Assembly: GCA_025937835.1 (NCBI GenBank)
Contig: JAICQO010000005.1
Span: 1 to 64,000 of the forward strand
DNA: 64,000 bases
Origin: Polyangiaceae bacterium
GTDB lineage: Bacteria > Myxococcota_A > Polyangia > Polyangiales > Polyangiaceae
Reading direction: 5' to 3'
Below, in pieces: positions 17,486 through 25,774 of this stretch; the stretch's first letter is position 1; each line of letters opens with the position of its first letter. The notes below the pieces were generated by a model. That model ran no database searches, had not been told where the DNA came from, and saw only the letters and a list, made by a program, of their open reading frames with translations. A program made the translations under genes and the position numbers.

Positions 17486-19651
17486 CGTCACCTCGACGAG
17501 CGACAGATCGTCGAACGACGGATTGTCGCCGCGAAACTCGACGACCGCACCGAGCAGCGAGCCGAACACCTCGTCGGGGGTGTGCTGCGCTGCGATCGCG
17601 GAGGCGCGCTCGAGCCCGAACAGCTCGTTCTTCGTGCTCTGAGTCTCGATCAGGCCGTCGGAAAAGCACAGGATCCGGTCGCCGGACTCGAGCGAAAGCG
17701 TCACGCCCGCCACGTCCAGCTCACGGCTCGGCACGGTGCCGAGCGGCAGATCGCTCGAATGGATCTGGCGCAAGCGTTCGGACTGCTGCGAGCACACGAA
17801 GACCGGCGGCATTCCGCCGTTCCAGATCCACAGCTTCTTGCCGTCGGGGGAGAGCTCGAGCAGCACCGCGGCGCAGAAGAAGCCGCGCGGCAAGAGCGCG
17901 AGCAGCGTGTCGTTCATGGTCGACACCACCTCGGCCATCGGCACATTCTTGGCGGCGGTCGCGTAGAAGACCGAGCTCAGCGGCAAGCCGCCGAGGGCGG
18001 CGGGCAGCCCGTGGCCCACGCAGTCCCCGAGCATCCAGCGCAGTCCGCCGTTCTTCGAGCGTGCGGCCAGCGCCAGATCGCCGTTGAAGAAGGCGGTGGC
18101 GGCCAAGTGGTAGCGGATGCCCGGCCCGTCGAGGCAGCCTTCGTGGAGCAAGCGCCGCACGATGTGACGCGCGAGCTCCTGCTCTTCGCGCTGCCGCGCG
18201 CGCTCCCGCTCGAGCTCGAGCGTGCGGCGATTGGCGAGATCCGCGCTGATCCAGGCCGACAACACCGGCGCCAGGCGGCGCGCCACCGTCTCCAGTCGTT
18301 GCGCATCGCGCTCGACGTACGCCGAGGTGGGCGAGCCCGTGCCGCGGTTCGCGACCTGCACGACTCCGAGCAGCTTGTCGCCGTGGGCGATCGGCACCAC
18401 CAGTGAGCGCTCGAGCGGGGAGCCGCCGCGAAACCCGGAGTGCGGATTATTTTCGATGCGGGTGCGTCGGTCTTCTAGCGCTTCCCACCACAGGCGGGCC
18501 CACTGTCCGGGGGCGAGCCGCACGACCGCGCCGTCCCGGCTCTCGTCGTGGGTGAGCACCACCAGCTCTTCCGACTCGGTGAGGTAGCCGAAAAAGCCGA
18601 CGGGTGAGTCGCTGATGCGCAGCGCGAGGTCGAGCGTCTCCGCGAAGAACGCCTCGGGCGTGGCGCGTTCCAGCACGCGATCCGTCTCCAGCTCGATCGT
18701 GCGCGTCTCCCAGCTCGACAGCGCCGCGAAGGCGTTCGGCGCCGAGTTGCGGCTGCGCCGATCGAGCCTCGCGCGGGCCACGGCGACGTTGCCGCGCCCG
18801 AGAAACTCGAGAGAGTCGAAGGCCAGCGTGCGCGACAGCGCGATCCCGCGGCCGCACGGCGCGTCCGGATCCGACGGCGCGGCGTCCTCCTGCGCCTTCC
18901 AGTCGAAGCCGGGTCCCTGATCTTCGCAGACGATTTCGACATGGTCGGCCGAGCGACGCAGCCAGACCGTGACCTCGCGCTCGGCGAAGCGCGGATCCAG
19001 AGAGCGCTGAGCGACGGCGCTATGAAACTTGCCGGCGCGCACGAGCGCGGCCTTGTCCTGCCCGCTGATCTCCAGGCTGCCGTGCTCGATCGCGTTCAGT
19101 AGCAGCTCCGACACACCGAGCGCCTGGCGCGCGGGCTGTGGGCACAGCTCGGAGACGAACGCCGAGACCAGCTGCGCCTCGGCGAGCGACCGCACCGAGA
19201 GCACGATCTCCTTCACGTGCGGCATGCTCTGCACGAACACGGCGAGCGCCGGATCCGGCTCGGCCTTTGGACTCACCACCGCGCTCGCGGCCCGCAGCAT
19301 CGCGCCGAGCAGCGCGCGATCCACGGGCTCGAGGAAGCAGTAGAACGCGCCCGAGCGCACGCAAGCAGCGATCTGCTCCTCGCGCCCCTGCGACAGGACC
19401 GTGAGCACCGGCACGCGCGACAGCGACGGCTCGTCGCGGATCGTCAAGAGGTCCGACAACACCTCGATCAGCCTGCCAGCGACGATCACGCACTCGATGC
19501 AGGACTCGCGCGCTTCGGCGATCAGCTCGTTGACGGTCGGCACGAGCCGGCCGCTCTCGGCCAAGAGCCAGTTGCCGAGCGGCGACTGGCGCTCGAAGCC
19601 GACTCCGACGCAATTGCGCGCCGTGCTGCCGTTCGGTCCGTCCGGCATCAA
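17468..19651 (-). CDS. SpoIIE-type phosphatase with pseudo-receiver, anti-sigma-like kinase and GAF domains
   Basis: This 727-residue protein has four parts. Residues 1-130 have a receiver fold, but the phospho-acceptor Asp is missing (CVIVAGRL) and the conserved Lys is Glu (FLEPVD). Residues 130-300 form an RsbW-like HATPase with the N-box ELLLNAIEHG and the G1-like CEDQGPGFDW. Residues 335-480 form a GAF domain. Residues 490-727 form a SpoIIE PP2C domain with the metal sites LGDCVGHG, FSDGLIE and DDLSLVEV. Kinase and phosphatase activities of a partner-switching module are thus on one chain. Its ATG overlaps the STAS gene stop by four bases, so STAS is the likely substrate. Confidence 0.85.
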   Translation of the reverse strand: MMPDGPNGSTARNCVGVGFERQSPLGNWLLAESGRLVPTVNELIAEARESCIECVIVAGRLIEVLSDLLTIRDEPSLSRVPVLTVLSQGREEQIAACVRSGAFYCFLEPVDRALLGAMLRAASAVVSPKAEPDPALAVFVQSMPHVKEIVLSVRSLAEAQLVSAFVSELCPQPARQALGVSELLLNAIEHGSLEISGQDKAALVRAGKFHSAVAQRSLDPRFAEREVTVWLRRSADHVEIVCEDQGPGFDWKAQEDAAPSDPDAPCGRGIALSRTLAFDSLEFLGRGNVAVARARLDRRSRNSAPNAFAALSSWETRTIELETDRVLERATPEAFFAETLDLALRISDSPVGFFGYLTESEELVVLTHDESRDGAVVRLAPGQWARLWWEALEDRRTRIENNPHSGFRGGSPLERSLVVPIAHGDKLLGVVQVANRGTGSPTSAYVERDAQRLETVARRLAPVLSAWISADLANRRTLELERERARQREEQELARHIVRRLLHEGCLDGPGIRYHLAATAFFNGDLALAARSKNGGLRWMLGDCVGHGLPAALGGLPLSSVFYATAAKNVPMAEVVSTMNDTLLALLPRGFFCAAVLLELSPDGKKLWIWNGGMPPVFVCSQQSERLRQIHSSDLPLGTVPSRELDVAGVTLSLESGDRILCFSDGLIETQSTKNELFGLERASAIAAQHTPDEVFGSLLGAVVEFRGDNPSFDDLSLVEVTAGAVV

Positions 19652-19941
19652 TCGAAACGGAAGAGTTTGTGAAAGTTGGCGATGCGGAGCACCTGCTCCG
19701 GTTGCCCGTGGCTGCCGCTGATCGTCACGCGCGACGCTTCGCCTGCGTGGTCGCGAAGCAAGAGCAGCATGCCGAGCGCCGCGCTATCGACGTACTCGAC
19801 GCCGCTCATGTCGATCACGAAGCTCGAGCCTGCGGGCGACTGCGAATACGCCGCGCGAAAAGCCTCACGGCACGAAAAGTCGAATCGTCCCGTCAATCGG
19901 ACCCGCCAAAGCTCCCCTTCGTTCGCGCTAGTGATGGCCAT
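19648..19941 (-). CDS. STAS-domain anti-sigma factor antagonist-like protein
   Basis: This 97-residue single-domain STAS protein resembles SpoIIAA/RsbV. The phosphorylatable Ser is in YVDSAALGML. In partner switching the unphosphorylated form binds an anti-sigma kinase. The overlapping downstream gene carries both an RsbW-like kinase and a PP2C phosphatase, so the two probably form a closed module. No sigma factor gene is adjacent. Confidence 0.87.
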   Translation of the reverse strand: MAITSANEGELWRVRLTGRFDFSCREAFRAAYSQSPAGSSFVIDMSGVEYVDSAALGMLLLLRDHAGEASRVTISGSHGQPEQVLRIANFHKLFRFD

Positions 19942-20081
19942 GATGTGCTGGCTTGCGTGCTCCCTCTACTCTCGACGAGCGGCCCGGAGCCCGACTCACT
20001 TAATGGGCAACGTCGCGTAAAGTCCGGCAGACGCCGGCCGTTTCCGGGGATCGTGCGGATACCCATGCTGCGAGTGAGCCA

Positions 20082-20702
20082 GTGAAATCGATCGCGGAGC
20101 CGGCGCGTCGCCTGTCGTACGACGACGGACATTGGACCCTCGAGACCACCGAGCTGATGCGGCTGGACCGCGACCTGTACCGCCCTGAAAAGCGCCGCAT
20201 CGACGGCACCGAGGCGATCCTGGCTCACCTGCGCAGCAGGGGTGAAGGTGCGCTGTTGTCCTCCGCCGAACGGCTGATTCGCGTCTCGGACCTCGACGGC
20301 AGCACCTACGAAGCCCAGGACGGCGAGTGGGTGGTGTCGGAGCCGAGTATCCCGCCGGGCCGGCCCAGTCGGTCGGAAGCGCTCTCGCACGACGTGGACG
20401 AGCTCCGCGCCGAGGTCGTGTTGCTGCGCGCGGCCTATTCCGGCTTGACGAGTCGGCTCCGCAAGCTCGAGCGGTTCATGACCGAGATCGAGGCCGGCCG
20501 CGTGCGTGTGCCGCCGGCTGGAGTGCCCGTCGCGCCGCAGATCCACGAGCTCGCTGAGCAGGATCCCGCCGCAGGCGCGCCGGTCATCCCTGCTGCGGTC
20601 GCCGCGCCCGGCCAAGAGCTGCGGCAGGATCTCACGCTGCAGTCCGGGGGGACGCCGGACGACGTCGTCGGAGGCGCCGAGGCTGCTGCGGCGGAAAGCT
20701 GA
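20082..20702 (+). CDS. Hypothetical protein with short coiled coil
   Basis: The 206-residue protein starts at a GTG (20082). Residues 100-140 (DELRAEVVLLRAAYSGLTSRL) have heptad spacing, and the last 60 residues are Pro/Ala-rich and probably disordered. The N-terminal 80 residues look folded but match no family I know. It is divergent from the STAS/SpoIIE pair and convergent with the REC-EAL gene, so it has its own promoter. Confidence 0.6.
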   Translation: MKSIAEPARRLSYDDGHWTLETTELMRLDRDLYRPEKRRIDGTEAILAHLRSRGEGALLSSAERLIRVSDLDGSTYEAQDGEWVVSEPSIPPGRPSRSEALSHDVDELRAEVVLLRAAYSGLTSRLRKLERFMTEIEAGRVRVPPAGVPVAPQIHELAEQDPAAGAPVIPAAVAAPGQELRQDLTLQSGGTPDDVVGGAEAAAAES

Positions 20703-20736
20703 CCTCGCGTTTCACGGAGCCAGGACGAGACCACCG

Positions 20737-21927
20737 TCAGTTTGCGGGTGCGAAGATGCTCGCGCGCCGGAACTGGCGCTCGGGGCGCCCGAACAGGTAG
20801 CCCTGCAGCAGATCGGCGCCGAGTGATTCGAGCGTGTCGCGTTCTTCTTTGGTCTCCACGCCCTCGCAGACCACGCTCGTGCCGAGCTCCTCGCGGCAGA
20901 CCGAGATCATCGAACGAACGAGGCTGGCCTTGCGCGTCGAGGCATTGATCCCGCGGATCAGCGACATGTCGAGCTTGGCGATGTCCGGCTCGAGCTGGCT
21001 GAAGCTCGAAAGCCCGGCGTATCCAGCGCCGAGGTCGTCGACCGCGATCTGAAAGCCCAGCCGGCGCAGGTTCTCGATCCGGCCTCGCAGGTTGGTGATG
21101 CGATGCAAGGAGGCACGCTCGGTGACCTCGAGCACCACGCGCTCGGCGTGCTTCGAGAGCGGCGAGCCCGCGGCGAACAGCTCGTCGTCCCCGAGGTCCG
21201 CGGAGTGGAGGTTCACGAAGATGGTGGACTCGGTCGGGGCCGAGGGGATGCAGTTCGAGACCGCGCCGCGGATCGCGCGCCCGAGCTCCTGCACGCGGCC
21301 CAGGCGTTCGGCCGCTTCGAAGAGCAGGCCAGGGTTATTGAGCGTGGGCTCGGTCGAGCGCACCAGCGCCTCGTAGCCGAACACGACCTGATTCGGCCAG
21401 CGAATGATCGGCTGGAAGGCGATCCATAGCTCGCCGAGCGCCCGATCGAAGTGCGCGTCCAGGCCAGCCGCGTCGCCGATCAACCAGGCCCCGGCCTCGC
21501 ACAGCTCCAGGGCGCGCCGCTTCAGCACCGCCAGCCGGTGCATGCCCGCGGCAGAGCGCACGATTTCGACGATCTGGTCGTTGTTGAAGGGCTTGGCCAG
21601 ATAGCGAAAACCGCCGTACTGCACGGCCGACATCGCGCTCTCGAGCGTCGGGTTGCCGGTCAGAATGATCACCGGCACGTCCAGATCGCGTTCCCGCACC
21701 ATCCGCAAGAAATCGATGCCCTTGATGCCCGGCATCTCGAGATCAGTGAGGATGGCGTTGAATTGTTCGCCGGAGCGCAGCCGTTCGAGCGCCGCCTGCG
21801 CGTGCTCGGCCGAGCTGACGTTGAAACCGGCTCGGGACAGCACCCGGACGATCGCTTCCCGAACCCCCTGCTCGTCGTCCACTACCAAAATCGACTGCGT
21901 CGTCACCGCCGACCTCTCTTCTTTCAA
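20737..21927 (-). CDS. Response regulator with EAL phosphodiesterase domain
   Basis: The 396-residue protein has a receiver (residues 10-130; Asp in ILTDLEMPG, Lys in YLAKPF) and an EAL domain (about 150-390). The EAL catalytic and metal residues appear intact: FGYEALVR, VNLH, EVTER, DDLGAGY, KLD, CEGVET and QGYLFGRP. It should hydrolyse cyclic di-GMP to pGpG under control of a cognate kinase. The hybrid kinase starting at 22443 is divergent from it and is a candidate partner. Confidence 0.93.
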   Translation of the reverse strand: MKEERSAVTTQSILVVDDEQGVREAIVRVLSRAGFNVSSAEHAQAALERLRSGEQFNAILTDLEMPGIKGIDFLRMVRERDLDVPVIILTGNPTLESAMSAVQYGGFRYLAKPFNNDQIVEIVRSAAGMHRLAVLKRRALELCEAGAWLIGDAAGLDAHFDRALGELWIAFQPIIRWPNQVVFGYEALVRSTEPTLNNPGLLFEAAERLGRVQELGRAIRGAVSNCIPSAPTESTIFVNLHSADLGDDELFAAGSPLSKHAERVVLEVTERASLHRITNLRGRIENLRRLGFQIAVDDLGAGYAGLSSFSQLEPDIAKLDMSLIRGINASTRKASLVRSMISVCREELGTSVVCEGVETKEERDTLESLGADLLQGYLFGRPERQFRRASIFAPAN

Positions 21928-22442
21928 ACCGCACCCTTGGAGACGAGGTCGGGCGACGGATCGCCGAGAGCTCGATCTCGAACAGTATTCTTATCTTGTT
22001 TCCAGAGAGCGCAGCCTGTCCAGGTTCGAGTGATCCATCGCGCAGAGTTGTGATCGATTCCGGAGGTACGACACGCGCCTCCCTCGGGGAAACAGTCTCG
22101 AGACGAGTCTCAAGATCCTGTGTTTCGACGCCTTCTGACACATCCTGGGGCTCATTTTGAGAACGTGAGGTAGCCTTCGCTGGCCATGCCTGGTCAGTCC
22201 CCCAGCGAGCTCTCGGACTCGCCGCAGCCCGTGTCAGTCGGCGCTTCGGTGCGACGCGGCGCGGGTGTCGTGGCAGCCCCTCGGGCTCGCAGCGCTCACG
22301 AAGGGCGAGGCCTTGCTCGCCGTCGTCAAGCTGCTGCCCGCGGGCAAGCTGATGCTCGGATGTTTCGACCGGTGTCTCGATTCGGGATGAGCCGGTCGCA
22401 CACCAAGCAAATGACCGGACGCGGCCCCTAGCCCGAGGTACG
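21928..22442. other. Long intergenic region between REC-EAL and hybrid kinase genes
   Basis: These 515 bases separate two divergent signalling genes and must hold their promoters. Frames of up to about 80 codons exist on the plus strand, but their composition is Arg/Pro-rich and shadow-like. No repeat, RNA gene or strong hairpin was recognised. Confidence 0.5.
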
Positions 22443-24161
22443 GTGTCGCGCACGATGCAAGAGTCGCGGATGCGCCGGCTGCTCGGCTTCGCCCGCAAGC
22501 TGCAGCGAGCGAACGCCTTCCGAGAGCTGCTCGACGTGACCCAAACGGAAGCGAAAGAGGTCACCGGCTACGCACACGTGTGGCTCATCATCGGCGAGGA
22601 CGAGTCGCTCCAGACGCTGCGGTTGATCGACATGTCGGGGGCGCAGCGGGACGTGGCCTGGGAGGTCACGCCGATCCTCACCGTCAAGGGTGACGCTTTC
22701 CTCGAAGAGCTGGTGCGCAGCGAGACGCCGCTCGTGATCGAGGACGCGCGCACGGATCCGCGCACCGACAAGGACATCGTCGCAAAGCTCGAGAACCGGA
22801 CGATCATCAACATTCCGCTGCAGATCTTCGACCGCCCCCTCGGGTGGTTCGGGATCGGCACGTTCGGCGCCGAGGGCTGCCGCGCCCCGTCTCCCGACGA
22901 CCTCGACTACCTGGTCGGCATGGCCGCACAGCTCACGGTCGCGGCCAGCCGGATCCGGCTGCTCGACGGGCGCACACGCGCCGAGCGCGAGCGGCAAGAG
23001 CTCGAACGCAAGCTACTTCAGGTTCAGAAGCTCGAGAGCCTCGGCATGCTCGCGGGCGGCATCGCCCACGATTTCAACAACCTGTTGACGGTCATCCTGT
23101 CGAGCGCATCCCTCGCCGAGGCGCGGATGGGCGAGCCGGAAGCGCGGGAAGACGTGGCCGCCGTGATCGTGGCGGCGTCGCGAGCCAAGGACCTCACGCG
23201 GCAGTTGCTCGCGATGAGCCGCTCGCAGGAGCTCGATCTGAAGCCGCTCGACGCCAACCAGCGCCTGACCGAGCTGCTCCAGCTCGCGCGCCGGATCTTG
23301 CCCGAGAACATCCGCATCGATCTGATCGAAGCCGCGCACCTGCCGCTGATCGAAGGCGACGCCTCGCAGCTCGATCAGGTGTTCATGAACCTCCTGATCA
23401 ACGCCCGCGACGCCATGCCCGAAGGCGGCCGCCTCACGGTCGAGACCGAGCAGGTCGTGATCAACGGCGCGTACACCCAGAGCCATCCGTGGGCCAAATC
23501 CGGGCGCTACGTGCTCGTCACCGTCACCGACACGGGCATCGGCATGACGCGCGAGGTGCTCGACCGCATCTTCGAGCCGTTCTTCACGACCAAGGCCGAG
23601 CGCGCCGGCACGGGCCTCGGGCTCGCGGTCGCGTACGGCATCGTGCGCCAGCACCGCGGCATGCTGCACTGTTACAGCGAGTACGGCGTTGGCACGACCT
23701 TCAAGGTCTACCTCCCCGCCTTGTCCCGTCGCGCCGAGGCGATCGGCACCAAGCTGCAGAGCGCCGTCCGCACCGGCAACGAGAAAATCCTGGTTGCTGA
23801 AGACGACGAGCTCGTCCTCGGCGTCGCGCTCCGGATCCTGCGCGGCGCGGGCTATCAGGTCACCGGCGTCGAGAACGGCGACGCTGCCTGCCGCGCGGCC
23901 GCAACCAGCGAATTCGACCTCGTGATCCTCGACCTCGTGATGCCCGGCATGCCCTGTCGCGAAGTCGTCCAGCGCTTGCGCGCTCTGCGACCCAACCTCC
24001 CGATCCTGCTCGCGAGCGGCTACGCAGCCACCGAAAACGTCACCGCGCTCGCGCAGGAAGAACACCTGCAATTGCTCGGCAAACCCTACGACCCCGACCA
24101 GGTTCTCCGCGCCGTCCGCTCCGTCCTCGACGGCGACCCCCGGCCCCCTTCCGCAGCCTGA
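22443..24161 (+). CDS. Hybrid sensor histidine kinase (GAF-HisKA-HATPase-REC)
   Basis: The 572-residue soluble kinase starts at GTG 22443. A GAF-like sensor spans about residues 15-175. A short coiled coil leads to the HisKA H-box GGIAHDFNNLLTVI. The ATPase has the N-box MNLLINARDAMPEG, G1 VTDTGIGM and G2 TGLGLAVAYG. A C-terminal receiver has Asp in VILDLVMPGM and Lys in LLGKPYD. No membrane segment is present, so it senses a cytoplasmic signal. It is divergent from the REC-EAL gene and followed by the tRNA. Confidence 0.92.
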   Translation: MSRTMQESRMRRLLGFARKLQRANAFRELLDVTQTEAKEVTGYAHVWLIIGEDESLQTLRLIDMSGAQRDVAWEVTPILTVKGDAFLEELVRSETPLVIEDARTDPRTDKDIVAKLENRTIINIPLQIFDRPLGWFGIGTFGAEGCRAPSPDDLDYLVGMAAQLTVAASRIRLLDGRTRAERERQELERKLLQVQKLESLGMLAGGIAHDFNNLLTVILSSASLAEARMGEPEAREDVAAVIVAASRAKDLTRQLLAMSRSQELDLKPLDANQRLTELLQLARRILPENIRIDLIEAAHLPLIEGDASQLDQVFMNLLINARDAMPEGGRLTVETEQVVINGAYTQSHPWAKSGRYVLVTVTDTGIGMTREVLDRIFEPFFTTKAERAGTGLGLAVAYGIVRQHRGMLHCYSEYGVGTTFKVYLPALSRRAEAIGTKLQSAVRTGNEKILVAEDDELVLGVALRILRGAGYQVTGVENGDAACRAAATSEFDLVILDLVMPGMPCREVVQRLRALRPNLPILLASGYAATENVTALAQEEHLQLLGKPYDPDQVLRAVRSVLDGDPRPPSAA

Positions 24162-24221
24162 GACCGCCGGAATCCGGAGCCGCTTGAACGGCGCAAGACC
24201 GCGTGCAATCTTCCGCCCGCC

Positions 24222-24295
24222 GCCCCCGTAGCTCAGTTGGATAGAGCAGGGCTTTCCTAAAGCCAAGGTCGCAAGTTCGATTCTTGCTGGGGGCG
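24222..24295 (+). tRNA. tRNA-Arg (anticodon CCT)
   Basis: The cloverleaf folds well: acceptor 24222-24228 with 24288-24294 (one G-T pair at 7:66), D arm GCTC/GAGC, anticodon loop TTCCTAA at 24254-24260 with CCT at 24256-24258, and T arm GCAAG-TTCGATT-CTTGC. The first anticodon-stem pair (27:43) is a G/A mismatch. It reads AGG codons. The discriminator base is G and CC follows directly, so the final A is added by enzyme. The nor locus begins about 460 bases downstream. Confidence 0.93.
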
Positions 24296-24376
24296 CCGAG
24301 AAAACGCGGATGATCGGCGCGGGTGGCCTGGGATCCGGTCTCGGCGCGGCGGTCGTATACAACGACAATGGTGCGC

Positions 24377-24493
24377 CTATTTCTTCGCGAAGCTGCGGAC
24401 GTATTTGACAAGCTCGTCGGCCACGGCCGGCTTCGATTGTAGATCCGGGCTCGAACCGTCCACAGACAAGAGTTCGTCATAGCGTTTTTTCAT
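24377..24493 (-). CDS. Possible 38-residue small protein
   Basis: An ATG at 24493 preceded by AAGGCGAAAG opens a 38-residue frame starting MKKRYDELLSV and ending VKYVRSFAKK. Its composition (Lys, Asp, Glu, Val) is less skewed than the Arg/Pro shadow frames around it. It could be a real small gene or the tail of a lost one. No homologue is recognised. Confidence 0.25.
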   Translation of the reverse strand: MKKRYDELLSVDGSSPDLQSKPAVADELVKYVRSFAKK

Positions 24494-24613
24494 CTTTCGC
24501 CTTGGTGGCAACCGCGCGCTCGCTCGAAAAGGAAAGGCGGCGCGGGGCGATCGACGACATGCCATCGCGGTTCCCTTCGATGCGGCAAGTCTTTCGGTGC
24601 TTCCGTGGGGATT

Positions 24614-24630
24614 GTCACCACCCGTGTGAC
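24614..24630. promoter_or_regulatory. Dyad GTCAC-N7-GTGAC upstream of the nor operon
   Basis: This perfect 5-bp inverted repeat with a 7-base spacer lies 128 bases before the first gene of the nor operon. It resembles but does not match the NorR site, since GTCA and TGAC are nine rather than seven bases apart. An operator for a dimeric regulator is a reasonable guess. Confidence 0.35.
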
Positions 24631-24758
24631 GCCGGCGGGACATGACGGATCACCGGAGCGCGGCGCCAGCGGTTCTTTTTTGCTGCGGTATCGGGGCAGG
24701 CTGTTGTAGCGTCCTCGACGGGAACGCGTGCCCCCCGGGGCGAAGCGTGGAGAAGAGC

Positions 24759-24884
24759 ATGCAATCCACATCGGTCCACACGCCGTTGAAAGTAGTCGCG
24801 CTCGTCGTCCTGCTGCTGCTGCTCGGCGCCGCGCTATTTGCCGGGTACATGGCGATTACGCACTGGACCGGGATCGGCGTTTAG
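24759..24884 (+). CDS. 41-residue membrane protein at the head of the nor operon
   Basis: The ATG at 24759 follows GGAG at 24749-24752 with good spacing. The product has a short polar N-terminus, one membrane helix (VVALVVLLLLLGAALFAGYM) and a short tail ITHWTGIGV. The frame extends upstream, but only this start has a ribosome site. Its stop TAG lies inside the AGGAGG of norC, so the two are translationally linked. It recalls the tiny extra subunits of haem-copper oxidases such as CcoQ, but shows no sequence match I can name. A role in NorCB assembly or stability is inference. Confidence 0.65.
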   Translation: MQSTSVHTPLKVVALVVLLLLLGAALFAGYMAITHWTGIGV

Positions 24885-24888
24885 GAGG
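24883..24888 (+). promoter_or_regulatory. Strong ribosome-binding site of norC
   Basis: AGGAGG overlaps the stop codon of the small membrane protein gene and lies eight bases before GTG 24897. It fixes the unusual GTG start of norC and couples the two genes. Confidence 0.75.
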
Positions 24889-24896
24889 GCCCCGCG

Positions 24897-25760
24897 GTGA
24901 ACAAGAAACAGACTCGCTTCTTCGCGTTCGCAGCTTCAGGTGTGGCGGCGCTCGCGTTCATCGGCATGACCCTCCACAGTCATACGCGCTTCGGCGAGCT
25001 CACGAACGCGCAGAACATCACGCCGGCCGTCGTGCACGGTAAGGACGTGTGGCACAAGTACAACTGCATCAATTGCCATACGTTGTTCGGCGAGGGCGCC
25101 TACTACGCGCCTGATCTGACGAAGATCACGCAGCATCGAGGTGCGGCCTACCTGCAGGCATACATGCGCGACCCCTCGAAGTTCTACGACGAGAATCGTC
25201 ACCGCCGGCTGATGCCGAAGCAGGACCTCTCGGAGCAGGAGATCACGGATCTGATCTTGTTCCTGGACTGGGTCTCCAAGGTAGACAATCAGAATTGGCC
25301 TCCGCGTCCGATCCTGGTCGTCGGCGCGTCGATCCCCGGTAGCGACTTCAGCGCGCAGCAGCAGACCGCCAACGCCATCCAGGGGGGCGCGCAGCCACCC
25401 GGCGCTCGCCCGGTGAACCCGGACTTGAACCCGATCGCGCTCGGTCAGGCGCTTTTTCGAAAGGTGGCTCCCGCGTGCGTGGCGTGCCACTCGGTAGCTG
25501 ACGGCGTGAACATGGCGGGTCCCTCCCTCGCCGGCATCGGCGCCCGCGCGAAGGAGCGCATCGCCGCTGCGGAGTACACGGGGCAGGCCAAGGATGCTGC
25601 GGCCTATATCCGGGAGTCGATCGAGAAGCCGAGCGCCTACGTAGTGCCGGGCGCGATGTACTCGGCCAACGGCCAGTCGTTCATGCCAACGACCTACGCC
25701 AAGGATCTGAAGCCCGAGCAGATCGAGCAGCTGGTCGCCTATCTCTCGTCGCTCGAGTGA
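24897..25760 (+). CDS. norC: Nitric oxide reductase cytochrome c subunit NorC, extended two-haem form
   Basis: NorC passes electrons from periplasmic donors to NorB. An N-terminal membrane anchor (residues 9-27) is followed by a NorC domain with haem site CINCH (57-61) and ligand candidate Met in RRLMPKQDLSEQE. Typical NorC of about 150 residues ends soon after this. Here a Pro/Ala linker (about 140-180) leads to a second cytochrome c domain with CVACH (194-198) and QSFMPTTYAK. The total is 287 residues. The extra haem may act as a built-in electron donor; that is inference. Confidence 0.9.
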   Translation: MNKKQTRFFAFAASGVAALAFIGMTLHSHTRFGELTNAQNITPAVVHGKDVWHKYNCINCHTLFGEGAYYAPDLTKITQHRGAAYLQAYMRDPSKFYDENRHRRLMPKQDLSEQEITDLILFLDWVSKVDNQNWPPRPILVVGASIPGSDFSAQQQTANAIQGGAQPPGARPVNPDLNPIALGQALFRKVAPACVACHSVADGVNMAGPSLAGIGARAKERIAAAEYTGQAKDAAAYIRESIEKPSAYVVPGAMYSANGQSFMPTTYAKDLKPEQIEQLVAYLSSLE

Positions 25761-25774
25761 GAACAGGATCAGTC

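Larger units (their letters stand above)
24296..24758. other. Intergenic region between tRNA-Arg and the nor operon
   Basis: About 460 bases that probably hold the nor promoter. I see a 17-bp dyad at 24614-24630 and one possible minus-strand small ORF. No FNR box (TTGAT-N4-ATCAA) and no convincing -24/-12 element was found. Confidence 0.5.

Noticed and set aside
22186-22431. 81-codon plus-strand frame before the hybrid kinase
   Set aside because: Arg/Pro/Ala-rich composition typical of shadow frames, no ribosome site, no recognisable motif.
24660-24690. Possible sigma-54 promoter (GG..TTTTTTGC) upstream of nor
   Set aside because: GG and GC are nine rather than ten bases apart and TGGCAC is absent.
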